9,793 nt of DNA from DASZIT01 sp035948855 (GTDB lineage Bacteria > Actinomycetota > Acidimicrobiia > Acidimicrobiales > RAAP-2), in the NCBI GenBank assembly GCA_035948855.1, contig DASZIT010000039.1, positions 1 to 9,793 on the forward strand, given 5' to 3'. The position numbers and the translations under genes were made by a program. This document shows positions 1-6,443 of the stretch, one piece after another. Position 1 is the first letter of the stretch; every line of letters starts with the position of its first letter. The notes beneath the pieces are model-generated. The model ran no database searches and had not been told where the DNA came from. It saw only the letters and a program-made list of their open reading frames with translations.

Positions 1-938
1 CGGGTCATCCGGGCACCGACCACCTCGTGATGGTGGAAGGTGACTCCCCCATCGACAAAGGCGCGGGTTCTCGGCTTGCCCACGTCGTGGAACAGGGCCG
101 CCAGCCGGAGCAGCCGATCGGGGCTCGTCTTGTCCACCACCGCCAGGGTGTGGGCCAGGACGTCCTTGTGGCGATGGATCGGGTCCTGCTCGAGGGACAG
201 TCCCGGAAGTTCGGGGAGGAACTCGTCGGCCAGACCGGTCCTGACCACGAACCACAGCGCGGTCGATGGCACCGGGACGACCATGATCTTGTCCAGCTCG
301 TCGCGAATCCGTTCGGCCGACACGATCGACAGCCGACCGTGCCCGGACTTGACCGCCTCCACCAGGGCCGGATCGGGTTCGAGGTCGAGCTTGGCGATGA
401 ACCGGGCCGCCCGGAGCATCCGCAACGGATCGTCGGAAAAGGAGACCTCGGGGTCGAGCGGGGTACGCAGCCGGTGGACCGCCAGGTCGGCGAGGCCGTC
501 GAACGGGTCGATCAGCTCCAGATCGGGAAGCCGGAGGGCCATGGCGTTGATGGTGAAGTCGCGGCGGGACAGGTCGTCCTCGATCCGGTCGCCGAAGGCG
601 ACCTCCGGCTTGCGGGAATCGGGGCGGTAGGCCTCGGCCCGGTGGGTGGTGATCTCGTAGCGCTGCCCGTTGCGGATGCAGCCGATGGTGCCGAAGCGCT
701 TGCCCTGGGTCCATACCGCGTCGGCCCATCCGGTGACGAGGTTCTCGATGGCGTCCGGACGCGCATCGGTGGTGAAGTCGAGGTCGCGGTCGACCTCGGC
801 GGGAGGAGGAGCCTCGCCGGCCACGATGGCGTCGCGCACCGAGCCCCCCACCAGGTAGAGGGCGTAATTGGCCTTTTGGAATCGCTCAGCCAGGTCGGTG
901 GTCGCCTGCACCAGTGGCCTCAGTCGGTCGGGGAGCAC
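1..938 (-). CDS. pcnA: CCA tRNA nucleotidyltransferase / poly(A) polymerase family, 3' end cut by window edge
   Basis: Enzyme of the class II nucleotidyltransferase family that adds or repairs the 3' CCA end of tRNAs in the cytoplasm. About 312 codons are visible. The N-terminal LVGGSVRD motif is at residues 29-36, followed by the D-L-D pair (D52, D54) that binds the catalytic metals. Further in are the RRDFTINAMA and DDPLRMLRAARF motifs typical of the family. The C-terminal part begins an HD phosphohydrolase domain, with HRHKDVLAHT near residue 257 and FHDVGKP with H284-D285, as in actinobacterial PcnA. The rest of the protein (family length about 470-490) lies beyond position 1. I chose the GTG at 938 because it precedes a normal N-terminus and sits 7 bases after a TACCCT -10 box. 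GTG at 911 is an alternative. The gene is divergent from the DUF6049-like gene, as in mycobacteria apart from the missing mutT4. Confidence 0.95.
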   Translation of the reverse strand, partial: MLPDRLRPLVQATTDLAERFQKANYALYLVGGSVRDAIVAGEAPPPAEVDRDLDFTTDARPDAIENLVTGWADAVWTQGKRFGTIGCIRNGQRYEITTHRAEAYRPDSRKPEVAFGDRIEDDLSRRDFTINAMALRLPDLELIDPFDGLADLAVHRLRTPLDPEVSFSDDPLRMLRAARFIAKLDLEPDPALVEAVKSGHGRLSIVSAERIRDELDKIMVVPVPSTALWFVVRTGLADEFLPELPGLSLEQDPIHRHKDVLAHTLAVVDKTSPDRLLRLAALFHDVGKPRTRAFVDGGVTFHHHEVVGARMT

Positions 939-943
939 GCCGT

Positions 944-958
944 CGAGGGTAGCCCTCG
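944..958. repeat. Inverted repeat over the pcnA -10 box
   Basis: CGAGGG-TAG-CCCTCG is a perfect 6-bp inverted repeat with a 3-base centre, lying just upstream of the pcnA start. It covers the predicted pcnA -10 hexamer (951-946 on the minus strand). It could be an operator or a small hairpin. High GC makes short palindromes fairly common, so function is inferred only from placement. Confidence 0.45.
946..951 (-). promoter_or_regulatory. Candidate -10 box for leaderless pcnA
   Basis: On the minus strand TACCCT fits TANNNT and ends 7 bases before the GTG at 938, the spacing expected when transcription starts at the first base of the start codon. No Shine-Dalgarno sequence is evident at a good distance. 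The context GGCTACCCTC matches the one before the small membrane gene (GGCTATCCTC near 6076). No convincing -35 is visible. Confidence 0.4.
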
Positions 959-963
959 TGGCG

Positions 964-969
964 TAGGCT
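964..969 (+). promoter_or_regulatory. Candidate -10 box for the DUF6049-like gene
   Basis: TAGGCT fits TANNNT and ends 10 bases before the GTG at 980. It lies 12 bases from the opposite-facing pcnA -10 box, so the two promoters would overlap. No good -35 hexamer is visible, and the call rests on position and the weak hexamer only. Confidence 0.3.
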
Positions 970-979
970 GCCGTGCGAG

Positions 980-3295
980 GTGAGCCGGGAACCAGGCAGT
1001 CTGTGCCCACGTGGTAGCCGTCCCCGAGGCTTCGGGCCAACCGGGGGCGGGCCCGCCCCGGTCACCGGGGTGGCAGTGCGTCATGCCCGTTCCGTCCCCT
1101 TGGTCCTGGCGCTGGCGGTCGTGCTCTCGGTGACGGTGATCCAACCCTCTACCTTCGGTGGACCCGTGGGTGCCGCGGTACCCGGCCGCCCGGCATTGTC
1201 CATGGGGGCGACGCCGTCCGCGTCCGGGTCGGCGGCTTCGGCGTCGTTGTCATCCGGGTCATTGATCCTCGCCTACCAGACCCCGTGGGTCACTCCCGGC
1301 CAACCCTTCGACCTCAAGCTCCGGACCGGTAGCGGGACGCCGTCGGCGGCGACCCTGGGGGTGTCGGTAGCCGTCTACGGGTGCCTGACCTCGGTGTCCA
1401 GCTTCGACCAGGCGGCGACCTCTTCGAGCCCGTCCGGAACCCCCATTTCCCGGACCACCACCCCGCTGGCCTGGACCTCGCTCCACGCCGACCCCGTCGG
1501 CTCCGACCTGTCGCTGGGGGTGAACACCACCGGCACCGCCAGCAGCACCATCAGTTCCCCGAACCCGGCCATGGACATCCACTCCAACAACGGCTCGTGC
1601 CAGGAGGGCGTCTTCCCGGTCCGGCTCCAACTGGTCAACACCAACTCGGGAGACACCATCGCCTCCCTCACCACCTTCATGGTCTACGTCCCCGCCGCGG
1701 CCACGGAGAAACTGCGGTTCGCCATGGTGGTGCCGGTGTCGGCTTCGATCGGCCCGGCCTCCGAACCAACGACGTCCAGCCTGTTGGCCAACCCGCTCGA
1801 CGCGCTGACCCGACCCAGCGCCTCCACCGTCGGCGATCTCAACCAACTGGTGGCCGCCCTCGGCACCGGGCCCAACCCCTCGGTTCCGGTCACGGTCACC
1901 GCCAACGCCCAAACCCTGCAGGCGATGACCGCCGCCGGCCATTCGCCATCGGTGAACGCCTTGGCCGGGCTGTCGGACACCCCAGGGGTCCATCAGTTCG
2001 CGCCCACCCCGTACACCCCGGTGGATGCCTCAGCGTTGGTGGACGCCGGGCTCGGGACCGAGCTCGTCGCCCAACTCGACCGTGGCTCCGAGATCCTGAC
2101 CAAGAACGACGGGATCGTCCACTCGACCACACCGCCGCCGTCGGGTGGATCGGCTCCGTGGATCACCAACGACGGGCTCGATGACAGCACCCTCGCCCAG
2201 TTGGCCAGCGTCGGCTACAACCAATTGATCCTGCCCCCGGCCGACGTCACCTCCTCGCCGGTCAACGGATCGGGTGCCGAACCCTTCACCATCGACTCGA
2301 CCCACGGCTCGTCGTTCATCGCCATCACCTCCAACGCCGACCTGGGCTCCCGGATGACCGCCCATCCCGGGGATCCGGTCCTGGCCGCCTCCCAACTCCT
2401 GGGCGAGCTGGCCCAGATCTACTTCGAGTACCCCAACCTCTCGAGCGCCCGGGCGGTGGTGGCGGTGCCGCCGACCGGGTCGCCCCCCAACCCGACCATG
2501 ATCTCCACCCTGCTGACCGACCTGTCCAACAACCCGTTCGTGGAAGGGGTCACTGCCGCCGGCCTGTTTCAGACTCTCTCCACCCCGGCCGCCTGCCACG
2601 GTGGGTGCAAACTCACCTCGTCGTCGAGCTCCTCGGGGTCATCCGGTTCGTCCAACCCCTCCGGGCTACCGGTGAGTGGCATCCACACCCAGCGCACCCG
2701 CATCGCCGACCTGGCTTCGGCCATCCCCGTCGCCTCGCCGAGCGCCCAAACCCTTCCCCCCCAGCTCAGTGACCTGGTGCTGGCGTCCGAATCCGAGAAT
2801 CTGAAACCTTCCCAGCAGTCGTCGGTCATCCACAACGCCGCCGCCGCCCTCAACGCGCAGCTCTCCCAGGTCTCGGTCTCCGGCGACCAGTCGATCACCC
2901 TGACCTCGCGCAATGCCTCGATCCCGGTATCCATCGCCTCCCGAGCCCCGTATCCGATCACCGGCACGCTGACCCTCACCAGCGACGAATTGCTGTTCGC
3001 CAATGGCACTCGGCGGGTCTCCATGCAGGTGCCCCTCACCTCCGCGAACACCACCCGCTACATCGCAGTACAGGCGCGCAGCTCGGGCGAGTCCAAGCTG
3101 CAGATCACCTTCTCCACCCCGGGGGACGGGATGGTGGTCACCACCGGGGTCCTCAACGTCCGGTCCACCGCCACCTCGGTGGTGGGGGTGGTGCTCTCCC
3201 TTGGGGCGGTGGCCGTGCTGTTGGCCTGGTGGCTGCGCACCAGTGTCCGGCGGCGGAAACGGCGGAGGACCGAAGCCGTCGCGGATCCGTCGTGA
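980..3295 (+). CDS. DUF6049-like secreted, membrane-anchored protein (Rv3909 position)
   Basis: A 771-residue envelope protein of unknown function, matching by place and size the actinobacterial DUF6049/Rv3909 proteins found next to murJ. A hydrophobic signal segment (VPLVLALAVVLSV) starts about residue 39 after basic residues, with a plausible cleavage after VGAA near residue 66. The long middle part is rich in Ser, Thr, Pro and Ala and would lie outside the membrane. It contains a CHGGC pair at 539-543 followed directly by a serine-rich linker at about 547-558. A single transmembrane helix spans about 733-752, then a short basic cytoplasmic tail (RRRKRRR). This gives type I topology. With GTG 980 the N-terminus before the signal is unusually long; GTG 1070 or 1076 would give a classical signal peptide, though none of the three has a clear ribosome binding site. 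The stop overlaps the murJ start by 4 bases, so the two are probably translated together. Family assignment is from synteny and architecture, not alignment. Confidence 0.8.
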   Translation: MSREPGSLCPRGSRPRGFGPTGGGPAPVTGVAVRHARSVPLVLALAVVLSVTVIQPSTFGGPVGAAVPGRPALSMGATPSASGSAASASLSSGSLILAYQTPWVTPGQPFDLKLRTGSGTPSAATLGVSVAVYGCLTSVSSFDQAATSSSPSGTPISRTTTPLAWTSLHADPVGSDLSLGVNTTGTASSTISSPNPAMDIHSNNGSCQEGVFPVRLQLVNTNSGDTIASLTTFMVYVPAAATEKLRFAMVVPVSASIGPASEPTTSSLLANPLDALTRPSASTVGDLNQLVAALGTGPNPSVPVTVTANAQTLQAMTAAGHSPSVNALAGLSDTPGVHQFAPTPYTPVDASALVDAGLGTELVAQLDRGSEILTKNDGIVHSTTPPPSGGSAPWITNDGLDDSTLAQLASVGYNQLILPPADVTSSPVNGSGAEPFTIDSTHGSSFIAITSNADLGSRMTAHPGDPVLAASQLLGELAQIYFEYPNLSSARAVVAVPPTGSPPNPTMISTLLTDLSNNPFVEGVTAAGLFQTLSTPAACHGGCKLTSSSSSSGSSGSSNPSGLPVSGIHTQRTRIADLASAIPVASPSAQTLPPQLSDLVLASESENLKPSQQSSVIHNAAAALNAQLSQVSVSGDQSITLTSRNASIPVSIASRAPYPITGTLTLTSDELLFANGTRRVSMQVPLTSANTTRYIAVQARSSGESKLQITFSTPGDGMVVTTGVLNVRSTATSVVGVVLSLGAVAVLLAWWLRTSVRRRKRRRTEAVADPS
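1044..1059. repeat. 16-bp perfect GC palindrome
   Basis: GGGGCGGGCCCGCCCC is self-complementary over all 16 bases. It lies between the GTG at 980 and the alternative starts at 1070 and 1076. It overlaps the next palindrome by four bases, so only one of the two can form at a time. It could be a dimer binding site, an RNA structure in a 5' leader, or chance in very GC-rich sequence. Confidence 0.4.
1056..1070. repeat. 15-bp inverted repeat abutting alternative start
   Basis: CCCCGGT-C-ACCGGGG is a perfect 7-bp inverted repeat around one base. Its last base is the G of the alternative GTG start at 1070. If the gene starts there, the structure would sit exactly where ribosomes must load. It shares 1056-1059 with the preceding palindrome. 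Confidence 0.4.
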
Positions 3296-5217
3296 CCGAC
3301 ACCGAGCTCGGCGGCATCCCCGAAGGGCCGGGGCTCCCGGCCGAAGACAGCAAAGGCCTGGCCGGCGCCACCGTCGGGATGGCCATCGGCACCACCCTGT
3401 CGCGGATCACCGGCGTCGGCCGGCTGATCGCCCTGGCCGTCGCCCTCGGCCAGTTCGCCTCCGCCGACGCCTACAACCTGGCCAACACCACCCCCAACAT
3501 CATCACCGACATCGTGATCGGGGGGGTCCTGTCGGCGACCTTCGTCCCGGTCTTCGTCGACCGGCTGGCCACCCGCCGGACCCAGGAGGCCTGGCGGGCC
3601 ATCTCCGCGGTGACCACCGCCACCATCGTGATCCTGATCGCCGCCACGGTGGCCTTCTGGTTCCTCACGCCAGCCATCATCGACCTCTATACGGTGTCCA
3701 ACCACACCGACGTGGCCCAACAGCGGCAGGTGGCCATCAGCCTCCTGCACTGGTTCGTGCCCCAGCTGGCCTGCTACGGGCTGATCGGTCTGTTCACCGC
3801 GTTGCTCAACGCCCGCCACCGTTTCGCGGCTCCGATGTTCGTGCCCATCGCCAACAACGTGATCGTCATCATCGTGCTGCTCTGGTTCCACGCCCTGGTC
3901 CCCCACCCCACCCTGGCCGCGGTGGCCCACCAAAAGGGCCCGCTGGTGTTGCTCGGACTCGGCACCACCCTCGGGGTAGTGGTCCAAGCCGCGTTGTTGC
4001 TCCCCTCGCTAAGGCGGGCCAACCTCCACATCCACTTCCGATGGGAGCCTGGCCACGAAGCCATGCGGACCATCGTGCGCTTGGCCGGCTGGACCTTCGC
4101 CTTCGTGGTCTCGAGTCAGATCGCCCTGGTGGTGATCCTGGCCTTGGCCGACGGGGTCCGGCCGCCGGGCCAGGTGTCCGCCTACACCTACGCCTACACC
4201 TTCTTCCAACTTCCCTACGGGGTGGTGGCCGTCTCGGTGATGAGCGCGGTGACCCCGTCGTTGTCCGCCCGTTGGGCCCTGCGGGACACCACCGGATTCC
4301 GGCACCGCCTGGCCTTCGGCATGCGGGGGATGCTGGCCATCATCATCCCCTCCGCGGTGGGGATGCTGATTCTCGCCCGCCCGCTGATCGACCTGGTGCT
4401 GGTCCATGGATCGGAGACCTCGGCGCAGGGAGCCAACACCGCGGCGGCGCTGGCCATGTTCGCGCTGGGTCTGCCCGGGTTCTGCCTCTTCCTCTACATG
4501 GTCCGCGTCCTGCAGTCGATGCAGGACACCCGGACGGCGTTCTACCTCTACCTGGTCGAGAACGGCATCAACATCATCTTCGGGGTGGCCCTGGTCGGCC
4601 CGCTCGGCGTCCGGGGCCTGGCCCTGTCCATCTCCATCGCCTACACGGTGGCCGCCATCCTCGCCCTCGTCGTCATCCGACACCGGATTGGCGGCCTCGG
4701 CGGGGACAACCTCACCCGCCCGATCAAGCGGGTCATCGGCGCCTCGGCCGTCATGGCGGTGATCACGGTGCTGGCCGTCAATGTCTCCAGTTCGACCCAC
4801 GGGTTCGGGTTACTGCTCCGGGTGGTGCTGGCCGTGGTGGCCGGCGCCCTCGCCTATGTGGTCACTGCCGGCATCGCCGGGAGCCGCGCCGATCGGCGCT
4901 CCCAGCTGGACGCCGGGTATGACGATGACGGTGCCCGGCGGTACCCGGCCACATCGACCTCCGGTACCCGGCGGTACCCGCCGGAGCCGACAACCGGAGG
5001 ACGGCGGTACCCGCCCGAACCGGCACCGGGCGGGCGGCGGTATCCGCCGAGTCCCGGGGGAGATGGCCGACCCGTCCCGCCGACATCCGCGGCGTTCCGT
5101 GGCAGACTCGAAGCCGAGAGGCCCGGTTCCAGAGTCCGCAACATCCGGAGGATCGAACCGGAGCCGAGGGACGATGAGGAGGATTTCGATGGCCCGGGTG
5201 CGGGTGGTAACCGATAG
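3292..5217 (+). CDS. murJ: Lipid II flippase MurJ (MviN)
   Basis: Moves lipid II across the cytoplasmic membrane for peptidoglycan synthesis; a MOP-superfamily transporter. The protein has 641 residues with many hydrophobic segments from about 24 to 530. The N-terminal signature is clear: LSRITGVGR (R38, R44), ADAYNLAN with D59, then PNIITDIVIGGVLSATFVP. These match the first helices of MurJ, including arginines equivalent to the essential ones in E. coli. The second arginine pair after PN in E. coli is absent, which I recall as usual in Actinobacteria. GTG at 3292 overlaps the upstream stop as GTGA, indicating translational coupling; an in-frame ATG at 3229 would need a 67-base overlap and is unlikely. 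After the last helix comes a cytoplasmic tail of about 110 residues with four RRYP units and an acidic end (DDEEDFDG). The mycobacterial pseudokinase and extracellular domain are missing. The 3' end overlaps degV by 29 bases. Confidence 0.95.
   Translation: MTDTELGGIPEGPGLPAEDSKGLAGATVGMAIGTTLSRITGVGRLIALAVALGQFASADAYNLANTTPNIITDIVIGGVLSATFVPVFVDRLATRRTQEAWRAISAVTTATIVILIAATVAFWFLTPAIIDLYTVSNHTDVAQQRQVAISLLHWFVPQLACYGLIGLFTALLNARHRFAAPMFVPIANNVIVIIVLLWFHALVPHPTLAAVAHQKGPLVLLGLGTTLGVVVQAALLLPSLRRANLHIHFRWEPGHEAMRTIVRLAGWTFAFVVSSQIALVVILALADGVRPPGQVSAYTYAYTFFQLPYGVVAVSVMSAVTPSLSARWALRDTTGFRHRLAFGMRGMLAIIIPSAVGMLILARPLIDLVLVHGSETSAQGANTAAALAMFALGLPGFCLFLYMVRVLQSMQDTRTAFYLYLVENGINIIFGVALVGPLGVRGLALSISIAYTVAAILALVVIRHRIGGLGGDNLTRPIKRVIGASAVMAVITVLAVNVSSSTHGFGLLLRVVLAVVAGALAYVVTAGIAGSRADRRSQLDAGYDDDGARRYPATSTSGTRRYPPEPTTGGRRYPPEPAPGGRRYPPSPGGDGRPVPPTSAAFRGRLEAERPGSRVRNIRRIEPEPRDDEEDFDGPGAGGNR
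4936..5067 (+). repeat. Four 33-nt tandem repeats in the murJ tail
   Basis: The word GGCGGTACCC recurs at 4937, 4970 and 5003, and as GGCGGTATCC at 5036, an exact 33-base period. It encodes four 11-residue units each starting RRYP (residues about 549-592). Units 2 and 3 share RRYPPEP; units 1 and 4 have diverged. The repeat lies in the proline-rich cytoplasmic tail, is in frame, and could vary in copy number by slippage without breaking the reading frame. Confidence 0.85.
5177..5182 (+). promoter_or_regulatory. Strong ribosome binding site of degV, inside murJ
   Basis: AGGAGG is a full Shine-Dalgarno core, 6 bases before the ATG at 5189. It lies within the last codons of murJ, in the acidic stretch. 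It fixes the degV start and is the best ribosome binding site in the plus-strand cluster. Confidence 0.85.
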
Positions 5218-6031
5218 CGCCTGTGACCTCCCTGCGGCACTGGCCAAGGAACAGGGAATCACGGTGGTGCCGCTGTCGATCAGGTTCGGCTCCGAGGAGT
5301 TCGTCGACGGCACCTCCTTGTCGGCTGACGAATTCTGGGCCCGGTGCGCGGCCAGTCCGATCCTTCCCGAGACCTCCGCCCCGTCGCCGGGCGCCTTCCA
5401 GGACGCATTCCTGGCCGCCGCCGACGACGGCTACGACAGTGTGGTCTGCATCAATATTTCGAGCGCGTTGTCCGGCACCCAGCAGTCGGCTCGGGCGGCG
5501 GCCGACGCCGTCGCCGACCGCATCCGGGTGCTGACCGTCGACTCCCGGTCGGCCACCATGGGTCAGGGATTGATCGTGCTCGACGTCGCCGAGCTCGCCG
5601 CCTCCGGCGCCTCCGCCGAGGAACTGGTGGCCAAGGCGGAGTCGCTCACCGGGCACACCCTGGTCTTCGGAGCGGTCGACACCCTCGAGCACCTGGAGAA
5701 GGGTGGCCGGATCGGAGGGGCCAAGGCCATGCTCGGCACCTTGTTGTCGATCAAACCGGTGGTGACCGTCACCGATGGCGTCGTCGAGGAAGAGTCGAAG
5801 CAGCGGACCCGCTCCCGGTCGCTGAAGTATCTGGCCGGCAAGGCGGAGGTTGCGGGATCGATCAGCCGGATCGCGGTGTGCAACGGTGCCGCTTCCGACA
5901 TCGGCGAGTTCCTGGCCATGCTGGACGAGGTGAAATCCGACCATCCTCTGGTGGTCGTCGACCTCGGCCCGGTCGTCGGGACCCACACCGGGCCCGGCAC
6001 CATCGGGCTGTGCATGATCGCCACCGGCTGA
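5189..6031 (+). CDS. DegV family fatty-acid-binding protein
   Basis: A 280-residue cytoplasmic protein of the DegV/FakB family, whose members bind a fatty acid and, in FakB proteins, present it to the kinase FakA for phosphorylation. It is full length for the family. Motifs in order: VTDSACDLP at residues 7-15; SSALSGTQQSA at about 91-101, which carries the serine that contacts the fatty-acid carboxylate; VDSRSATMGQG; LEHLEKGGRIGG; PVVTVTDGVV; and GPVVGTHTGPGTIG near the C-terminus. No FakA gene is visible here, so the partner is unknown. The ATG at 5189 is set by AGGAGG six bases upstream. The gene overlaps murJ by 29 bases, so expression should follow murJ, but the strong site may also allow independent initiation. 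In mycobacteria this slot between murJ and trxB holds sigM and its anti-sigma gene. The family assignment is firm; the ligand and biological role are inferred. Confidence 0.92.
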   Translation: MARVRVVTDSACDLPAALAKEQGITVVPLSIRFGSEEFVDGTSLSADEFWARCAASPILPETSAPSPGAFQDAFLAAADDGYDSVVCINISSALSGTQQSARAAADAVADRIRVLTVDSRSATMGQGLIVLDVAELAASGASAEELVAKAESLTGHTLVFGAVDTLEHLEKGGRIGGAKAMLGTLLSIKPVVTVTDGVVEEESKQRTRSRSLKYLAGKAEVAGSISRIAVCNGAASDIGEFLAMLDEVKSDHPLVVVDLGPVVGTHTGPGTIGLCMIATG

Positions 6032-6077
6032 GCCGGATCCGATGCCCAAAGACGGTGGATCGGACGTGGCTCCCGGC

Positions 6078-6083
6078 TATCCT
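6078..6083 (+). promoter_or_regulatory. Candidate -10 box for leaderless start at 6090
   Basis: TATCCT fits TANNNT and ends 6 bases before the ATG at 6090, which has no Shine-Dalgarno sequence. That spacing suits a leaderless transcript starting at the ATG. The sequence around it (GGCTATCCTC) is nearly the same as at the pcnA start. It could give the small gene and trxB their own promoter within the cluster. No clear -35 is seen. Confidence 0.4.
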
Positions 6084-6089
6084 CAGCCC

Positions 6090-6443
6090 ATGGATCAGCA
6101 GCCGCGCCAGGTACCGACACTGAACTCAGAGCTCTCCGGAGCTGGGGATTGGCCGGCCCGGGGCGCCGACCTGGTCGAGACACTGGTCAGCCTCCTCCGG
6201 GACAAGACGGTGCGGCCCCTGACCCTGGTGGCCCGGGCCATCGTGTTCGGCGTCATCGTGTTCGCCGCCGCGGTGACCACGGTGACCCTCGGATCGATCG
6301 CCCTGGTGCGCCTGCTCACCGTCTACGCCTTCGCCGGCCGGGTATGGGCGTCAGACTTCCTGATCGGGGCGGTGTTCGTCGCCGTCGGCGTCATCGCCTG
6401 GAGCCTCCGTTCGGACCGAAAGGCGGCGGGGTCGGCCAAATGA
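6090..6443 (+). CDS. Small membrane protein with two predicted helices, function unknown
   Basis: I do not recognise this gene. It encodes 117 residues. The first 45 or so are hydrophilic, ending in a partly amphipathic stretch with LVETLVSLLRDKTVRPL. Two hydrophobic segments follow, AIVFGVIVFAAAVTTVTLG and FLIGAVFVAVGVIAWSL, separated by VRLLTVYAFAGRVWASD, and the protein ends with a short basic tail (SDRKAAGSAK). A hairpin with both ends in the cytoplasm is likely. No catalytic or metal-binding motif is visible. ATG 6090 is preferred over the in-frame ATG at 6042, because the extra 15 codons have weak third-position GC bias and a possible -10 box lies within them. The stop overlaps the trxB start as ATGA, so co-translation with trxB is likely. 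It could be a membrane partner of an envelope process or simply a conserved lineage protein. Confidence 0.75.
   Translation: MDQQPRQVPTLNSELSGAGDWPARGADLVETLVSLLRDKTVRPLTLVARAIVFGVIVFAAAVTTVTLGSIALVRLLTVYAFAGRVWASDFLIGAVFVAVGVIAWSLRSDRKAAGSAK

Noticed and set aside
27..983. Long open frame on the plus strand opposite pcnA
   Set aside because: It lies antisense to a clear tRNA nucleotidyltransferase with conserved motifs. Long antisense frames are expected in high-GC DNA, and its translation shows no family features.
3003..4922. Long open frame in another plus-strand phase across murJ
   Set aside because: Its translation is a run of Arg/Pro/His/Gly typical of an off-frame reading of GC-rich coding DNA; the MurJ frame explains the region.
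4781..5188. N-terminal extension of DegV
   Set aside because: The frame is open but lies within murJ, and its translation is low-complexity Pro/Arg. The AGGAGG site and the normal DegV N-terminus put the start at 5189.
4862..6049. 395-codon minus-strand frame opposite degV
   Set aside because: Antisense to a recognised gene, with low-complexity Gly/Arg/Asp composition and no start signal.
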